Assembly (NCBI GenBank): GCA_946405625.1
Contig: CAMJHQ010000028.1
Span: forward strand, 1 to 45,428
Origin: an uncultured Lachnospiraceae bacterium
GTDB taxonomy: Bacteria > Bacillota > Clostridia > Lachnospirales > Lachnospiraceae
Reading direction: 5' to 3'
Length of the DNA: 45,428 nt
This document shows, in pieces, positions 44,116-45,428 of the stretch (its first letter is position 1; each line of letters starts with the position of its first letter). The notes beneath the pieces were generated by a model that saw only the letters and a program-made list of their open reading frames with translations, was not told the origin of the DNA and did no database searches. The position numbers were made by a program, and so were the translations under genes.

Positions 44116-44144
44116 ATTTTACTATATGCGTATCCCCGTGTCAA
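44116..44144 (-). promoter_or_regulatory. Putative promoter of the DHH gene
   Basis: TTGACA (44139-44144), a 17-base spacer and TAAAAT (44116-44121) on the minus strand, about 45 bases before the ATG at 44071. Confidence 0.65.
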
Positions 44145-44231
44145 AGAATCCGATACCCGTCACATATATATTTATACTGTTTATTCTGATACCGACATAG
44201 AGATTCATAAATATATTTAATCCGAAGTTTG

Positions 44232-44269
44232 CGCTTATGTATAATATAGAAATATACGCTTATGTATAA
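44232..44269. repeat. Direct repeat upstream of the AEC gene
   Basis: CGCTTATGTATAA occurs at 44232-44244 and again at 44257-44269, 25 bases apart and immediately before the AEC promoter -35. The spacing of about 2.4 helical turns and the position suit an activator or repressor site. Confidence 0.6.
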
Positions 44270-44275
44270 ATATCT

Positions 44276-44303
44276 TTGACAACATCTGCCATTACGTTAT
44301 AAT
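44276..44303 (+). promoter_or_regulatory. Putative promoter of the AEC gene
   Basis: TTGACA (44276-44281), a 16-base spacer and TATAAT (44298-44303), about 80 bases before the ATG. Confidence 0.7.
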
Positions 44304-44385
44304 AGGTATCGATTTTACTATATGACAGGTACCGGAAGTTCGGTCAGCCGCAATATTACGATACCGATTTTTGAGGATTTATGTT

Positions 44386-45306
44386 ATGGACACTTCAGTA
44401 ATCTTGCAACAGATGGGCGTTATCGTCATTCTGGTTTCAATTGGAATTTATCTATATAAGAAGGGAGTTGTGGACAGCAGCACTTCACCGAAACTGTCGA
44501 CCATTGTTGTCGACATATGCAATCCCGCTCTGATACTTGCATCCATTCTGTCAGGCAATATTACCGCGACACATAAGGACCTTCTCATCGGAATGGTTAT
44601 AGGCGCTGCATTTTATACATTTCTCATAATCCTTGGATTTATACTTCCACGAATTCTCAGAGTCAAGCCGGATGACAGACGTTATTATAATATGATGACA
44701 ATCTATACAAATACCGGATTCATCGGTATTCCCGTTGCCCGTGCAATCCTTCCGGAAAATGCGATACTTTATGTGATCGTTATAAATGTAATGTACAGCC
44801 TTCTTTTCTACACTCACGGAATTACAGTACTCAGCGCCGGAAAAGAAAAGATGAATCTGCGACGTATCTTCAGTCCCGGAACCATAATGGCAGTTCTTGC
44901 TCTCGTGGTATTCTGGTTCCGGCTGACGCCTCCGCCTATTATAAGTAACAGCATAAGCTATATAGGAAATCCGACCGTATTCTTATCAATGACAGTCCTT
45001 GGTGTTTCCATAGCACGTTCAAATCTTCTCGGTGGTTTAAAGAACGCCCGAATCTGGGGTTATGTCATTATCAGAATGATCCTTGTACCGGTAATGGTTG
45101 CACTCGTACTCCGTGCTTTCAATGTGAATCGTGATGCAGTACTCGGCGTTACACTTATGGCTGCCGTACCGATCGGAAATCTTCCGATGATCACGGCCGA
45201 GAAAATGGGACTCGATACAGAATTGCTCTCAACAGCGATTGCAGTTACAACAGCCGTATCAATAATAACCATCACAATATTGATGTCGATATTCTCAGCC
45301 ATTTAA
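44386..45306 (+). CDS. AEC (auxin efflux carrier) family transporter
   Basis: A 306-residue permease with about ten transmembrane helices in two halves. Matching features are the first-helix region, DICNPALILASILSG, the NTGFIGIPVARAILP motif in the middle, and the second-half counterpart AVPIGNLPMITAEKMG. Bacterial members of PF03547 carry malate, malonate or other small organic acids; the substrate here is not known. The ATG at 44386 has GAGG nine bases upstream; the in-frame TTG at 44371 overlaps that site and is rejected. A direct repeat and strong promoter precede it, so it is likely a regulated single gene. Confidence 0.92.
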   Translation: MDTSVILQQMGVIVILVSIGIYLYKKGVVDSSTSPKLSTIVVDICNPALILASILSGNITATHKDLLIGMVIGAAFYTFLIILGFILPRILRVKPDDRRYYNMMTIYTNTGFIGIPVARAILPENAILYVIVINVMYSLLFYTHGITVLSAGKEKMNLRRIFSPGTIMAVLALVVFWFRLTPPPIISNSISYIGNPTVFLSMTVLGVSIARSNLLGGLKNARIWGYVIIRMILVPVMVALVLRAFNVNRDAVLGVTLMAAVPIGNLPMITAEKMGLDTELLSTAIAVTTAVSIITITILMSIFSAI

Positions 45307-45325
45307 AGATGTTGATATTTTTGCA

Positions 45326-45360
45326 TTAAAAAAGATCCCAAGGGACGAGCTTGGGATCTT
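45326..45360 (-). terminator. Terminator, stronger in the minus orientation
   Basis: An 11-bp stem (AAGATCCCAAG / CTTGGGATCTT) with a seven-base loop. On the minus strand it ends in a T run; on the plus strand only TTAATAT follows. It fits the end of the gene that enters from the right edge and may also stop the AEC transcript. Confidence 0.8.
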
Positions 45361-45380
45361 AATATCATTAGATTATAATC

Positions 45381-45428
45381 TTACTTATACTCTGTACCAA
45401 TTGATGGCTGCATCTGCCAATCTGTTAC
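45381..45428 (-). CDS. C-terminal 15 residues of an unidentified gene (cut by window edge)
   Basis: The minus strand is open from the right edge and ends at the TAA at 45381-45383, giving the C-terminal residues VTDWQMQPSIGTEYK. The minus-strand terminator 21 bases downstream supports a real gene end. Too short to assign a family. Confidence 0.5.
   Translation of the reverse strand, partial: VTDWQMQPSIGTEYK

Overview
The window reads as chromosome from a strictly anaerobic, low-to-mid GC Firmicute, most likely a member of the Lachnospiraceae (Clostridia). The reasons are: strong AGGAGG-type ribosome sites and sigma-A promoters; a phenylalanine T-box leader; a YtrA-type GntR/ABC locus; a SleB-type cell wall hydrolase; indolepyruvate:ferredoxin oxidoreductase; a type 2 ArgC beside a bifunctional ArgJ; and a long TIR/beta-propeller protein of a kind I associate with gut clostridia. 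No rRNA, tRNA, prophage, transposase or CRISPR was seen. The assignment is by family resemblance only.

Layout, left to right. (1) 1-5100: a 73-bp tandem array, a YfcE-like phosphoesterase, a 55-bp tandem array, rdgB, a membrane-anchored papain-fold protease whose Glu/Thr-rich tail is cut by an in-frame stop, and an RlmL-like RNA methyltransferase. (2) 5100-10740: pgi, then a five-gene ABC/GntR operon with a strong promoter overlapping repeated ACTGT motifs. (3) 11000-16540: an intracellular GH13 glucosidase facing a GH25 muramidase across a 202-bp hairpin, then an ABC permease fused to a CPBP protease and its ATPase. (4) 16600-23000: a candidate small RNA, an iorA-iorB-acyl-CoA ligase cluster for aryl-pyruvate catabolism, and an odd fusion of a degenerate alpha/beta-hydrolase with a Leu-carboxymethyltransferase-like domain. 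(5) 23000-28000: a ComEA-like lipoprotein with a response regulator that has no kinase beside it, and argC-argJ-argB with putative ArgR sites. (6) 28200-33400: cell-envelope genes, including a lipoprotein amidase that has lost its metal-binding residues, and a membrane-fused glycerophosphodiesterase. (7) 33400-39100: queA, pheT and pheS, the last two under the T-box. (8) 39100-45428: a stand-alone TIR-transmembrane-propeller gene with a palindromic operator inside its promoter, convergent with a DHH phosphoesterase carrying an extra C-terminal region, then an AEC-family permease and the tail of one more gene.

Most genes are on the minus strand; only the GH13 enzyme, the TIR gene and the AEC permease are on the plus strand. 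The most interesting items are: the TIR receptor-like gene and its operator; the amidase-fold pseudoenzyme (two His to Lys, one Glu to Asn); the hydrolase-methyltransferase fusion without a nucleophile; the protease repeat tail interrupted by a stop; the PheS Cys-rich insertion; the candidate sRNA; and the large intergenic hairpins at 12335-12536 and 25409-25546.
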